NCBI GenBank assembly: GCA_002633025.1
Contig: NMRB01002920.1
Coordinates: 16,615-80,614 of the forward strand
Direction: 5' to 3'
Origin: Notospermus geniculatus
Taxonomy: Eukaryota > Nemertea > Pilidiophora > Heteronemertea > Lineidae
Length of the DNA: 64,000 nt
The notes beneath the pieces were generated by a model. The model saw only the letters and a program-made list of their open reading frames with translations. It was not told the origin of the DNA and searched no databases. Shown here in pieces: positions 12,860-22,615 of this stretch; the first letter of the stretch is position 1, and the number at the start of each line of letters is the position of its first letter. The translations under genes were made by a program, and so were the position numbers.

Positions 12860-13482
12860 CCTCGTGAGGTCAGTGACCCTTTTTAAGGGGCCAGAGACCC
12901 AGTTATTTATGCGATGGCGGTCAGACATGGGCTTAAGTTTTTTTAGAAGCTAGAAGGCCCTACTAATGAAAAACCACAGTGCCAGCAAGTTTTGCGTGTG
13001 CAAAGCCCTTGCCAGCAAGACCCTTTTTAAGGGGTCAAAAAACCAAAAATATTTATGCGAAGGTGGTCAGACATGGGGTAAAGCTTTTTTAGAAGCTGGG
13101 AGGCCCTACTATTGGAAAGCCAAAGTGCCAGCAAGTTTTGGGTGTGCAAAACCCTTGCCAGCAAGACCCTTTTTAAGGGGTCAAAAAACCAAAATATTTA
13201 TGCGAAGGTGGTCAGACATGGGGTAAAGCTTTTTTAGAAGCTGGAAGGCCCTACTATTGGAAAACCAAAGTGCCTGCAAGTTTTGGGTGTGCAAAGCCCT
13301 TGCCAGCAAGACCCTTTTAAAGGGGTAAAAAAAACCAAAATATTTATGCGAAGGTGGTCAGACATGGGGTAAAGCTTTTTTAAAAGCTGGAAGGGACTAC
13401 TATTGGAAAACCAAAGTGCCAGCAAGTTTTGGGTGTGCAAAGCCCTTGCCAGCAAGACCCTTTTAAAGAGGTCAAAAACATG
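12860..13482 (+). repeat. Tandem array of ~146-bp units, left arm
   Basis: The landmark GAAGGTGGTCAGACATGG recurs at 12,913 (variant), 13,059, 13,204 and 13,350, giving spacings of 145-146 bp. Each unit holds CCCTACTATTGGAAAACCAA, GCCAGCAAGACCCTTTT and AAGGGGTC. Further partial units follow the nested insertions (14,151-14,264 and 16,046-16,200). Reading frames across the units are shadows, not genes. Confidence 0.85.
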
Positions 13483-14150
13483 GGCCCGAACTTATAAAGG
13501 GTGTCTATATCTTAGACAAGTCTAACTCGCCAAGAAAAGTCTAAATCAGTCGTCTAGCTTAAACTGTGATTACAGAAGGATGTCCTGCTTCGATGTGTCT
13601 AAACCTGCCGTCCAAAGATGGACAACGGTGTCTATATAACAAAGGAATCGCACAACATGCCAGGGGGCTTGTTTTGCAGTTGTCTAAGCTTGTGATTCAT
13701 TCATAATTTCAAGTTTTATGGTCTTAAAAGGTGTCCTAGTGGCCCTAGATTATCTGTATGAAAAGAAAACGTGTCTATAAAAAATATTCAAGGAAATATG
13801 CCGAAAAATTAGGCAGTGTTAGGTGGGCATTTACTTTTGACTATGGGTGTACTATCCATCCAGTCACAACAGCAAATAGGCCTATTATGACGAATGCCGC
13901 GCAAATGAGGTCATCTAAGGTACGCCCCTTTACAATTCATTATATAATCGTCTCAACAAAGGCAGTGCGGTCGTCGATACATGTTTAATCACCTGTTGGA
14001 CTTGACTAGCAAGACTGACGTCCTTGCGTTGTTTGAAATTCCGATAAACACCAGTGTTTTGGTAGACTTGTCTAACAGTTGTCTTACAAATGTTAAGGCT
14101 TAAACAAGTCCACGTTAGACAGGCGAAAACACCTTTTATAAGTTCGGGCC
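13483..14150. mobile_element. Nested 668-bp element with GGCCCGAACTTATAAA-type TIRs
   Basis: The left terminus GGCCCGAACTTATAAAGGGT and the right terminus ACCTTTTATAAGTTCGGGCC are inverted copies. The element splits one 146-bp unit between ...GGTCAAAAACATG and AAAATGTTTATGCGAAGG. Internal runs such as GTCTAA and TTAGAC are also mirrored. No intact coding region and no unambiguous TSD. Confidence 0.7.
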
Positions 14151-14264
14151 AAAATGTTTATGCGAAGGTGGGCAGTAAGTTTTTTTAGAAGCTGAAAGGG
14201 CCTACTATTGGAAAATCAAAGTGCCTGCAAATTTCGAGTGTGCCAAACCCCAGCAGCTGGATCT

Positions 14265-16045
14265 TGTTAACGCGAGAGAACTACCAGTTGTTCCGGCCGC
14301 CATGTTGGATTTTTTCGTCTCGCGAGATTTGGGCCGAGATCATGCGAGGCTGGGCTCGGCTCTTGGCAGTCTCCATTTGTGCCGGCTAGTGGCAACACAT
14401 GAATTTGCTCCGCTGCTGAAGATAAGAAGAATGGCCATGAAGTTCAGCTAGACCGACCGTTCGACAACCATGAAGACCTGAGGAGTCGTCGGGAGTGGTG
14501 AAATAGGGCTGCCAGTTTTCATTTTGGTGGTATTTTGCTTAGTTTGTTGGGCGTTTTCGTCATATTAGAATTCGCCGGTCCGCCATCTTGGTGACCCGCC
14601 ATCTTGAATTTCGGTCATTTGGCGGGCGTTTTCATAAATTCAATTGAGTTTGGCCTTCTTAGTCACGTTAATAGAAGTTTTGTTTACTACTCTCCTTGCG
14701 GAGGGGGTATTTCTGGTTAAAGGTGCACCTTTCCCGCCGATTCAGGCCGTTTTATAGTTAGTATTTTAATCTTGTCCGTTGTGTACTCGTATGTCTTGTC
14801 AGTTTGTTTCGTTCAGTTTGGTGTTTGGTGCTCTGCCTCCTACCTAACTCAATGAAGAGGATCTGCTGATGGTTTGAGAAGATGGTACAGAAGGCCTAGA
14901 AGATTGGTGTGGCAGGAGGAAGAGTCTCAAGCCGGAAGCGACTACCCGAGTGTGCCAAGTGGAGCCAGTAACCTGTCTTCGTGTTTGTTAGATTTTACAT
15001 TGATTGGAGTTGTATTAGCACAATGTCGACCTTGTTTCTGGTTGGAGTGGACTCAGTTTATTTACTCGAGAGTTCGAGTCCAACCGAGTGAATGGTTGAA
15101 AAATAGAAGATATCGTCATAGTCATCATCGTTTATAGTCAAGTTTGAATTACATCAACACCTACGTTCTTGTTTACTGTCTGAAGATAGAATTAACCTCC
15201 TACCATCGTTTATCGTCAGGATTCGATACTTTATGTCAACCTTCACGTCTTTGTTTATCATCATAAGATAGATTCTACATCCTTTATCAAGAGTAGACTA
15301 TTCGACAGGGCTAGTCCATTCGTGATCGTTATCGTCCTCGAGGAAGTTGCCAGTGTCTAGTCAGATCTCGTCAACACGTCCTACGTCATATGTCATAGAC
15401 TCCTCTACGTCGTGAGTTCCAACACCGACTTTAGCGGCCTCTACACCAGAGTTTTCTTCATCGCTCGTCCATCGTCCTGAATCGTCAATAGTATTGAGAA
15501 TCGTCGCCTGTGTTTCGTCAGATCGCCACTTGGTGTCACTACTTCTGCAGGGTAAGCCACTAGTCGGCCGAGACTGTCGTTTCTGGTGCTGAGGCCGAAA
15601 CTAGTCTATTCCAACCAGACTCAGGAGTTCACGTGCTTTTGGGCATTATTGCCTTTTAATTTGTGAGAAGCACTATTTGTTTGGAGCTTTTATACGTCCA
15701 TTTGGATAGCAACTAAACTTGACAAACTACTAATTAAACTTGCCCCTCTCTGACCTGGTTGTCACTGAGGAGACCTTGTGAGAAGCAAGGTATTGCCACG
15801 GACTTGGGCCCGAGGATTCATCAGCCAGTAGCAGAGTCCAGCCATCAGACACGTCATCGAAAGAAGAAGTTACCCGTCCTGTCAAGTTCGTCGATGTGAG
15901 GATTGGTGATGGTGCTGCGGGTTTGCCATCGTTCTTGCTGGAGCTTCTCTTAGTGATCGGCGGTTTCCTCGAGAGTTTACAGTCCTCTATTCAACTGTCC
16001 GGGTCTATGGTAAGATTCTTTCGTATCAGATTATTCGCCACAACA
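14265..16045. mobile_element. Solo LTR (~1.78 kb) nested in the array
   Basis: The insert begins TGTTAACGCG and ends CGCCACAACA, giving TGTT...AACA termini. It is flanked on both sides by the 5-bp direct repeat GATCT (14,260-14,264 and 16,046-16,050). The 146-bp repeat continues across the empty site. TG...CA ends with a 5-bp TSD are diagnostic of LTR retrotransposon integration. No gag or pol coding is visible inside, and no internal pair of direct repeats marks two LTRs, so a solo LTR left by recombination is the best reading. A non-autonomous LTR element is the alternative. Internal ~110-bp diverged repeats (with ATCGTTTAT) lie around 15,110-15,290. Confidence 0.75.
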
Positions 16046-16343
16046 GATCTATTTTTAAGGGGTCCAAAAACCAAAATATTTATGCGAAGGTGGTCAGACA
16101 CGGGGTGAATTTTTTTAGAAGCTGTAAGCAGGTAAGGGCCTACTATTGGAAAATCGCAGTGCCAGCTGGTTTTTACTGTGCCAGACCCTTGCCAATAGCG
16201 CCATTTGTGACATGATTTCATTTCTTTCTCCGATTCTAAAAACAGATTTCCTGGAAATGTCAATTGCAGGATTTTTTGATTGGCCAAGGCATAACTATTT
16301 GAAGTGTTTCTGTGGGATTTAGGCCAGTATGAACGGTTGAGCA

Positions 16344-16714
16344 TAGACTAGTACCTGATCCTACCGATGGTGTCGCTTTTGAATGGTAGGATCAGTCTTG
16401 GCCGCCATTTGTGGAGGAATTCTGACAGTGACGTCACTTGAAAATTTTATGTAAATTATGTAAATTTATTCAATTCTCAATACGGCTGACGTACCAGAAT
16501 GCAGATAGAAGGTGACCGACCTTTTACCCAGGAAATTCACCAATCTCCCCGGGGGTTTTCCATGTTAAAAATAGAAAATCTATCTACATAATAGTTCACA
16601 TACTTACCACCTGCGCCAGCACCGACCAATCAGAGGCACGAAAGCGGTAGGCACGCCCGGTCCTAACATATGCAAAAGCTAGATGTAAAATAGTTAGGAT
16701 CGGGTACCAGTCTA
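16344..16714. mobile_element. 371-bp TIR element with 9-bp target-site duplication
   Basis: Termini are TAGACTAGTACCTGATCCTA and TAGGATCGGGTACCAGTCTA, inverted with few mismatches. The 9-bp GGTTGAGCA is present immediately outside each end (16,335-16,343 and 16,715-16,723). A 9-bp TSD is typical of the Mutator superfamily, but the termini alone do not prove it. No transposase coding. Confidence 0.75.
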
Positions 16715-16732
16715 GGTTGAGCATTGGGCCTG

Positions 16733-17060
16733 TTTTTTTCTTTCATTTAAAGGAGGAAGTAAAGAAAAATGGTAAGAATTTTAAAGGATAAGTTGTAAAG
16801 ATCGTCGACCCGTATGTACCGACGAGGTTTAACCTAGGTTTGTGTCTTGTTCAACGGTTTGATACGGGTGCACAAACGTGGCTCAGTTTTAATCAAAGAT
16901 TCAAACCAGCGATCAGCGTGAACCACCCAAGGGGTAGATTTAAACCCGGATCAAATCATGCTTCTCAACGGAAAGCTCTTTTTAGCACGATTTGTTTGCG
17001 TTTTCGACATGCCTTTCAGTTGCTTCACGGACTTCGTTTGCACACATTTTGTTGCATCAA
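16733..17060 (+). repeat. Inner inverted arm of the giant foldback (left)
   Basis: Mirrors 17,711-18,045. Translation on opposite strands gives near-identical peptides (for example QTWLSFN.RFK.AISVNHPRG), which is a by-product of the inverted repeat and not evidence of a gene. Confidence 0.8.
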
Positions 17061-17710
17061 ACTGAATGGCAATTTTGCCAACACGATTCCCTTTTGGCAT
17101 TTATTGAGCCAGTTACACCTTTATCCTCTATTAAAGTGGTCCTAAACCGCCGGGGCGAGCGAGACAGCCTCGTTTTCATTTTTCCGCGCTACGCCAGGAT
17201 GAATGAACGCCTGTCAATCATCACGTCACGTGATTACTATGGAATTTACTACGCGATCACTGATTGGGCAAGTTCTGATAATTGACAGCTGTGTGACAGC
17301 TGATTGTCAAAGCAACATGGATGCAACCCGTTCACCGAGTCGAGATTTCTCCTCGATTCCGGGGAGTTTTAGCGGATATATTCACGCCTAAGAGCATGCT
17401 CAGAAGCCAGAATCTATTGTTGTGGGGCATCTCATATCGGGGGGCATGACATTCTACGACACCGGTTCAAATCCCGATCAGTTGAACCTACCGGTACGTT
17501 AAGTATTAACAAAGGCTCTAATTATAGTTTACACCATGATTTGAACTTCGCTGGTGCAAACGGGCCGTCATATACGATGTGAATTGAATCATTTCAGCTG
17601 GTTGGGCATGGCTACAGGCATATCGAAGGGCAGCTGCTGAGGGTGGGATGGGCGCTATAAACTGATGTCTCGGCTGACTAAACGTAAAAATTGCGCTTCA
17701 GTTTAACGCA

Positions 17711-18045
17711 CAAAGAATGTGTGCAAACGTGTGTGAAGCAACTGAAAGGCAAAAAGGAAAAACGCAAAAATTCGGGCTAAAAGAGCTTTCCGTGGAGAAG
17801 CGTGATTTGATCCGGGTTTAAAGCTACCCCTTGGGTGGTTTACGCTGATCGCTGCTTTGAATCTCGGATTAAAACTGAGCCACGTTTGTGCACCCGGATC
17901 AAACTGATGAAGGAGACACAAACCTAGGTTACCGCGGTGTTTGAACTTCGTTGGTGCATAAGGGTCGACGACCTTTACAACTTATCCGTTAAAATTCTTA
18001 ACATTTTTCTTTACTTCCTCCTTTAAATGAAAGAAAGGAACAACT
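17711..18045 (-). repeat. Inner inverted arm of the giant foldback (right)
   Basis: Inverted partner of 16,733-17,060. It continues into CTTTAAATGAAAG, also present inverted at about 16,739. Confidence 0.8.
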
Positions 18046-18370
18046 GTTCATAGTGGCCTCAATCCCATGGCCCTACTGGAAGGGTTTGGCACACAAAACA
18101 ACTCCTGGCACTGTCATTTTCAAATAGTGGGCTCTTACAGCTTCTAAAAAAATTAACCGCATTTATGACCGCTTTTGCATAAAAATTTTGGTTTTTGGAG
18201 CCCTCAAAGGAGGTGCAGCTGTTAGAGTTTGGCACACTCGAAACTTGCAGGCACTTTGCTTTTCCAATAGTAGGCCCATTCAGCTTCTAAAAAAGCTTCA
18301 CCCCATGTCTGACTATCTTCGCATAAATGTTTTGGTCTTTGGACCCCTTAAAAGGATCTTGCTGGTACGG

Positions 18371-18541
18371 TGGCCCAAACAAGCCATGTATATATTTTTG
18401 TCCACATTAAAATATTCTGAACATTATTGTATTTTTTCTCGCATTTCCACCCGGGTGGAAATTCGAGAAAAAATACAATAATGTTCAGAATATTTTAATG
18501 TGGACAAAAATATATACCGGTACATGGCATGTTTGGGCCAG
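18371..18541. repeat. Near-perfect ~170-bp palindrome
   Basis: Centred on CCCGGG near 18,453. The arms run from GGCCCAAACA..CCATG through GTCCACATTAAAATATTCTG to the centre and back. The main asymmetry is an extra CCGGTA in the right arm (TATATACCGGTACATGG against CCATGTATATA in the left). It is probably a palindromic insertion in the 146-bp array. Confidence 0.8.
18515..18522. other. TACCGGTA site with known empty counterpart
   Basis: The left arm of the surrounding palindrome reads, when complemented, AAATATATACATGG. The right arm reads AAATATATACCGGTACATGG. The only difference is that TA has become TACCGGTA. Confidence 0.85.
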
Positions 18542-19263
18542 CTTTGCACACCCAAAACTTACTGACACTTTGGTTTTCCAATAGTAGGCCCTTTCAGCTT
18601 CTAAAAAAGCTTTACCCCATATCTGACCACCTTCACATAAATATTTTGGTTTTCTGACCCCCTTCAAAAGGGTCTTGCTGGCAAGGGCTTTGCACACCAA
18701 AAACTTGCTGGCACTTTGGTTTTCCAATAGTAGGGCCTCCAAGCTTCTAAAAAAGCTTTTCTCCATGTCTGACCACCTTCGCATAAATACTGGGTGTTTG
18801 GCAACTAAAAAAGGGTCACTGTCCTCACGAGGGTTCACTCTGAAGTTGCTGGCATTGTCATATTCATGATGCCACATTATCGGCCCACAATTAAATATGG
18901 TTAATTTCTATGACCGTGCTCACATAATTAAAACCAGGTTTGGAACCCCTTAAAAAGGGTGTGAGGGTCAAACGCACAGGAGTCAAGCTGCCAGCAATGG
19001 TGATTTATATCCATCAGGTAGAGAAGTTTGACTGATATGGGTCAAACTTTTTCACCCGTTTCACATAAATAATCGAGCCAGCTCCCGGTCCATGTCGCCA
19101 GACCATTCATCCCACTATCGGAAACCGACAAAATCACCCCGCCTTTTACCGTGTATCAATTCATAACATTTTCGTATTCATCGGGCAGAACATAGACATA
19201 GAGGGGGAGTTTCCAAAGTCACCGTTCACTCTATACTACCATCAAAAATGCCAAGCTGTTATA

Positions 19264-20232
19264 ATGATGGCTGATCGTTCAACTGCTGTTCTGACTTCAC
19301 CACGAAATGTCTTTGTATACCTTTTCGACAAGTGGAGCCTCGTGTATAAGCTAAAGAGCCACTTCAAAATACCCAGTGTTATTTTCATCACAGGTGAAAT
19401 TGGAAATGACGTCATTGGCTTTGGAAACGAACTAGGAAGAATACAAATAGGACAAAAAACCTCCGTGAAAAACAAAGCTTTTGTATTCGATCTACATGGC
19501 TATTCTGTAAGAGAATTATTCATTCCGTACTCGGATATCAAAAGGAGATTAAGGAATCGTGGAAGAAAGTTCAAGATGCTTAGATTGACCACGTGCGCTG
19601 ACAACGCCTTTGTCGAAGTATTGCATTTCAACAAGGGAGGGCGAGGGAACATGACATTGATTTGCGACCTACATTGGTTTAAGATAAGAGACAGAGGATT
19701 CATTTTTAGGCTAGATTATGTAAAAGATTTGGGTTACGAACGCATTTACAGAAGGAATGAGTTTGGTTGTTACAACAGCATGATCATCTTGTTGGACATT
19801 CAATGTGACTACAAAAGAAATCTATACACTTTTGAATTTCAACCATTTACCGTAACTCAGAGAGACAAACGAAAGATGTATGCCGTAACAAATGTGACTG
19901 TCTTCAAACAGGTTTGGTGTGAAAGTGAAATGAGCCAGGCCGTGGTTCTTTCCAGGGATGTAGTAGTATTGATTGAGTACCATTCAATGTTGGCAGATAA
20001 GACATGTCAGATTCCTGTCCTTTATGAAGTTTATATGATAGAGACCTGGCATGCTGATTGGACGATGAAAAGACATAAACAAATCGCATATGGTGCACTT
20101 ACTATTCTTTCACAATACACAAATGAGCCTCCTGTCGTCTTTGCCAGTGATCACGGAGAACTGATTTATTGGCCCGCAAAGATGGAAAACGATAGGCCTC
20201 CTAAAGCCAGGGTCGTCAGATACAACACGTAA
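19264..20232 (+). CDS. Unrecognised 322-aa protein, possibly terminal exon of a PAN-linked gene
   Basis: An open frame from ATG 19,264 (MMADRS...) to TAA, with AATAAA at 20,469 downstream. I do not recognise the family. The protein is rich in aromatic and basic residues and has no obvious transmembrane helix. The N-terminal part has YLFDKWSLVYKL. Cysteines lie in LTTCAD, LICDLHW, EFGCYN, IQCDYK, VWCESE and KTCQIP. The C-terminus reads ALTILSQYTNEPPVVFASDH, then GELIYWPAK and VVRYNT. This end aligns by eye with the loci at 50.6 kb (SDGSFMHFVPVK...VV..VVMYT) and 53.5 kb (DMEGTLLHLHP...VNMYT). The frame opens close to repeats, so the true start may be a splice acceptor upstream. An upstream PAN-like exon at 11,054 is a candidate partner. 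Confidence 0.6.
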   Translation: MMADRSTAVLTSPRNVFVYLFDKWSLVYKLKSHFKIPSVIFITGEIGNDVIGFGNELGRIQIGQKTSVKNKAFVFDLHGYSVRELFIPYSDIKRRLRNRGRKFKMLRLTTCADNAFVEVLHFNKGGRGNMTLICDLHWFKIRDRGFIFRLDYVKDLGYERIYRRNEFGCYNSMIILLDIQCDYKRNLYTFEFQPFTVTQRDKRKMYAVTNVTVFKQVWCESEMSQAVVLSRDVVVLIEYHSMLADKTCQIPVLYEVYMIETWHADWTMKRHKQIAYGALTILSQYTNEPPVVFASDHGELIYWPAKMENDRPPKARVVRYNT

Positions 20233-20299
20233 TGATCAACTGACGCTGTTGTTTATTTTTTCTACATTTCTATCGCCAATGAAAGATGAGACAGGCAAA

Positions 20300-20356
20300 A
20301 TGCACTCGTACGGTACCGCGGAGCGTCTTGAAGGCAAAGGATCAGTCCATTGTTAC
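20300..20356 (+). repeat. 57-bp direct repeat, copy 1
   Basis: TGCACTCGTACGGTACCGCG and the following GAGCGTCTTGAAGGCA and GGATCAGTCCATTGTTACA recur at 21,265-21,320 with about one mismatch. Copy 1 lies just downstream of the 19-kb gene's stop codon, copy 2 in the centre of the adjacent foldback. Confidence 0.85.
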
Positions 20357-20468
20357 AGACTGGGAAACTATGAGGCGCCATGTGGGAATTTAATTGTTTC
20401 CCAAAATTTTTTGGAAATAATGTCATTGTTTCAAACCATAAATGTATGTATTTTGACTTATTTCATAC

Positions 20469-20474
20469 AATAAA
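20469..20474 (+). promoter_or_regulatory. AATAAA polyadenylation hexamer
   Basis: AATAAA 237 bp after the stop of the 19,264 gene. It lies inside the foldback arm, so the element may supply the gene's 3' end. Confidence 0.45.
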
Positions 20475-21264
20475 GTTATAAGTGATACTAGGAAATTATT
20501 ATTCAAACCAGAATTTATACCAACCATGGTTTCATTCCCATGAAACTTAGACAAATTCATGGTTTTGAAAACATAACTTACTTTCAAACCATGAAGTTCA
20601 TGCAATTTCATGGTTTGCAAACCATGAAAATGATTTACAAAACCACCAAACCGGCAAAATTATTTGCTTTCAAACCATAATAATGTGAAAGTATCATGGA
20701 TTGAAAACAATGCAAATTGCAAACATCGTGGTTTGCAAACCATGATGATCCGCAAAAGCATGGTTTCGGAAACCATGATTACCTCAAAACTCATGGTTTA
20801 CAAACCATGGAAATCGCCACATACATGGTATGCGTTACACTCGGCCCCAGTGTGTATCCGACGTCCCGATCTCCTACACACTGGCACATTTGGGCTCAAA
20901 AGCCGGTAACACCACTAGATGGCGCTCCAGTGGACTCAGCCAATCACCACGCTTTCTCACTCATAATTCCCGCGGAAATTACTTCCAGGAAAAACCCAAC
21001 CTCGTCCCCAGGGGTATAGTTCGCTCAGATAACCTTGGACCACTCGCCATATTGTCAGAAAGCGAACGAGGTTGGGAAAACCCCAAGGACCCGTGCTGCC
21101 ACCACGCGGTCTTCATGACTGTTAATCTCTAAAAGAGCCAGACGCGGAGTGTGATTTACCGAAGGGGTGAGCCCGTAGCGTCTGGCAAGCGAGACTATGT
21201 ATGCGTATAATTGTATGCGCAGTGGAACATAGACTGGTCTCTGCCCTCGTTTCGTTCCGTTCCG

Positions 21265-21320
21265 CTGCACTCGTACGGTACCGCGGAGCGTCTTGAAGGC
21301 AGAGGATCAGTCCATTGTTA
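21265..21320 (+). repeat. 57-bp direct repeat, copy 2
   Basis: Same orientation as copy 1 at 20,300. It sits in the centre of the foldback. Confidence 0.85.
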
Positions 21321-21826
21321 CACTGCGCATACAATTATACGCATACCATGGATTTGACGATGTCCATGGTTTGTAAACCATGAGTTTTGCTATAATCATG
21401 GGATCGAAAACCATGGTTTTGCGGATTACCATGGTTTGCAAACCATGATTTGTGCAATATTCATTGTTTACAATCCATGACGATTTGATATTCATGGTTT
21501 GAAAACCAAGATTTTTGCCGATTTTTCGTGATTTGCAAACCATGAATTTGCATGAACTTCATGGTTTGAAATGACGTTGTTATGGTTTGAAAGCAAGGTA
21601 TGTTTTCAAAACCATAAATTTGTCTAAGTTTCATGAAATGAAACCATATGTTTAGTCTAGTTGCTGGTTTGAAAAATAATTCTATGGTTTTGTTTATACT
21701 TTTATTGGATGAAATAAGTCAAAATACGTACATTTATGGTTTGAAACAATGATATTATTTCAAATAATTTTGGGAAACAAATTCCCGCATGGCGCCTCAT
21801 ATATGTCCATATACGTTATTTTCGCA

Positions 21827-22240
21827 TGTTAAAGCACCACGCTATGCATCCAAAACTGAGTTTCGTGACGCCGTCGTAGTGCATCTCATTTACGGCGACC
21901 TCGTTCGTAGCATTATACACACGGTCGATGTACACCATTTACACACAGAGCTAATTCATGGTGGTGAGGTTGATCATGATCTTGTCAATGCATGCTCGAC
22001 AAGACTGTTCAAATCTATCAATTTGAATGATGTAACTGACCAGTTAGGTATTCTGTGTGTTCTTAGACACAAACGAATGAGTTGAAGCATGTGTACCTTA
22101 CCTGATGAAGGGTTATTCACACTATAACACCACGTTGAACTTGTCAAGTGGTGAAGCTATGGCTGCTATGATATAGTATCAGTCCAGCCTCGGTGTTATC
22201 ACTGGCTATATACGGCTGGACAGGGGACCAGTCATATCGA
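21827..22240 (+). repeat. Upstream sequence of GPCR, duplicated at 0.75-1.14 kb
   Basis: Counterpart of 754-1,135 in the same orientation. A weak reading frame through its left half is not conserved in the other copy, so it is not called as a gene. Confidence 0.6.
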
Positions 22241-22615
22241 GGTGTGGAGGGAGAAAGAGTCACCGAACGCATATAGTCGTGCTTTAAATACTGGCAAACA
22301 AGCTGTGCCATTGGAATATATTTGCTCAGAAGGTATTCGCTGTTTATTTCTTTCGCTAATATTGTAGTAGGCTATATATGGTCTCAGTCGATGAATGCAA
22401 GTTAGAGATGATGAAATCAAAGACGACAGATGAAATGCATGAACCATAAATAGACGTTACAAGTATATAAAGATAAACATGAGATTGACACATTTAACCA
22501 TTACGCTACAAGTTATCGTATAATGGTAACGGAAGGAGAAGCTGTTTTGTATTGTGCCTAATGCGAGATACGCCACATCTTTTGAACTATCTCGGCAGAT
22601 TCTGGTGCAATAAGA

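Larger units (their letters stand above)
18060..18830 (-). repeat. Array of ~146-bp units, right arm (inverted)
   Basis: Complement of the left-arm unit. CTTCTAAAAAAGCTT, ACCACCTTCGCATAAAT and TTTTCCAATAGTAGGCC recur several times. The array is interrupted by the palindrome at about 18,371-18,541. Confidence 0.8.
12731..19096. mobile_element. Giant foldback element with tandem-repeat arms, heavily nested
   Basis: The outer ends are inverted copies. The left GACATGTAGACCGGGAGCTG and following GCTCGATTTATTTATGTGAAAC match the complement of the right end at 19,045-19,096. Moving inward, both sides carry, in inverted orientation, a CCTCGTGAGG block, ~146-bp tandem repeats, and an inner arm (16,733-17,060 versus 17,711-18,045). 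The centre (17,060-17,710) is unique and encodes nothing I recognise. The left arm is stretched by nested insertions at 13,483-14,150, 14,265-16,045 and 16,344-16,714, which together account for about 2.8 kb. The architecture (long inverted arms with internal direct repeats) recalls Drosophila FB elements in style only; no relationship is claimed. Confidence 0.75.
20370..21800. mobile_element. Foldback built of ATGGTTTGCAAACCAT-like palindromes
   Basis: The outer ends GAGGCGCCATG...GGGAATTT and AAATTCCCGCATGGCGCCTC are inverted. Each ~450-bp arm is a string of short palindromes of the form CATGGTTTGCAAACCATG spaced every ~35-45 bp. The centre (about 20,835-21,325) contains a different GC-rich sequence and copy 2 of the 57-bp direct repeat. 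The left end overlaps the 3' region of the 19-kb gene, including its AATAAA. No coding. Confidence 0.75.

Noticed and set aside
12966-13455. Repeated peptides with SASKFCVCKALASKTLFKG-like sequence
   Set aside because: They come from the 146-bp tandem repeat read in frame; the pattern shifts frame between units.
12860-13482. CRISPR-like array of regularly spaced repeats
   Set aside because: Spacers are repeated too, units are 146 bp, and the genome is eukaryotic; this is a tandem repeat in a transposon arm.
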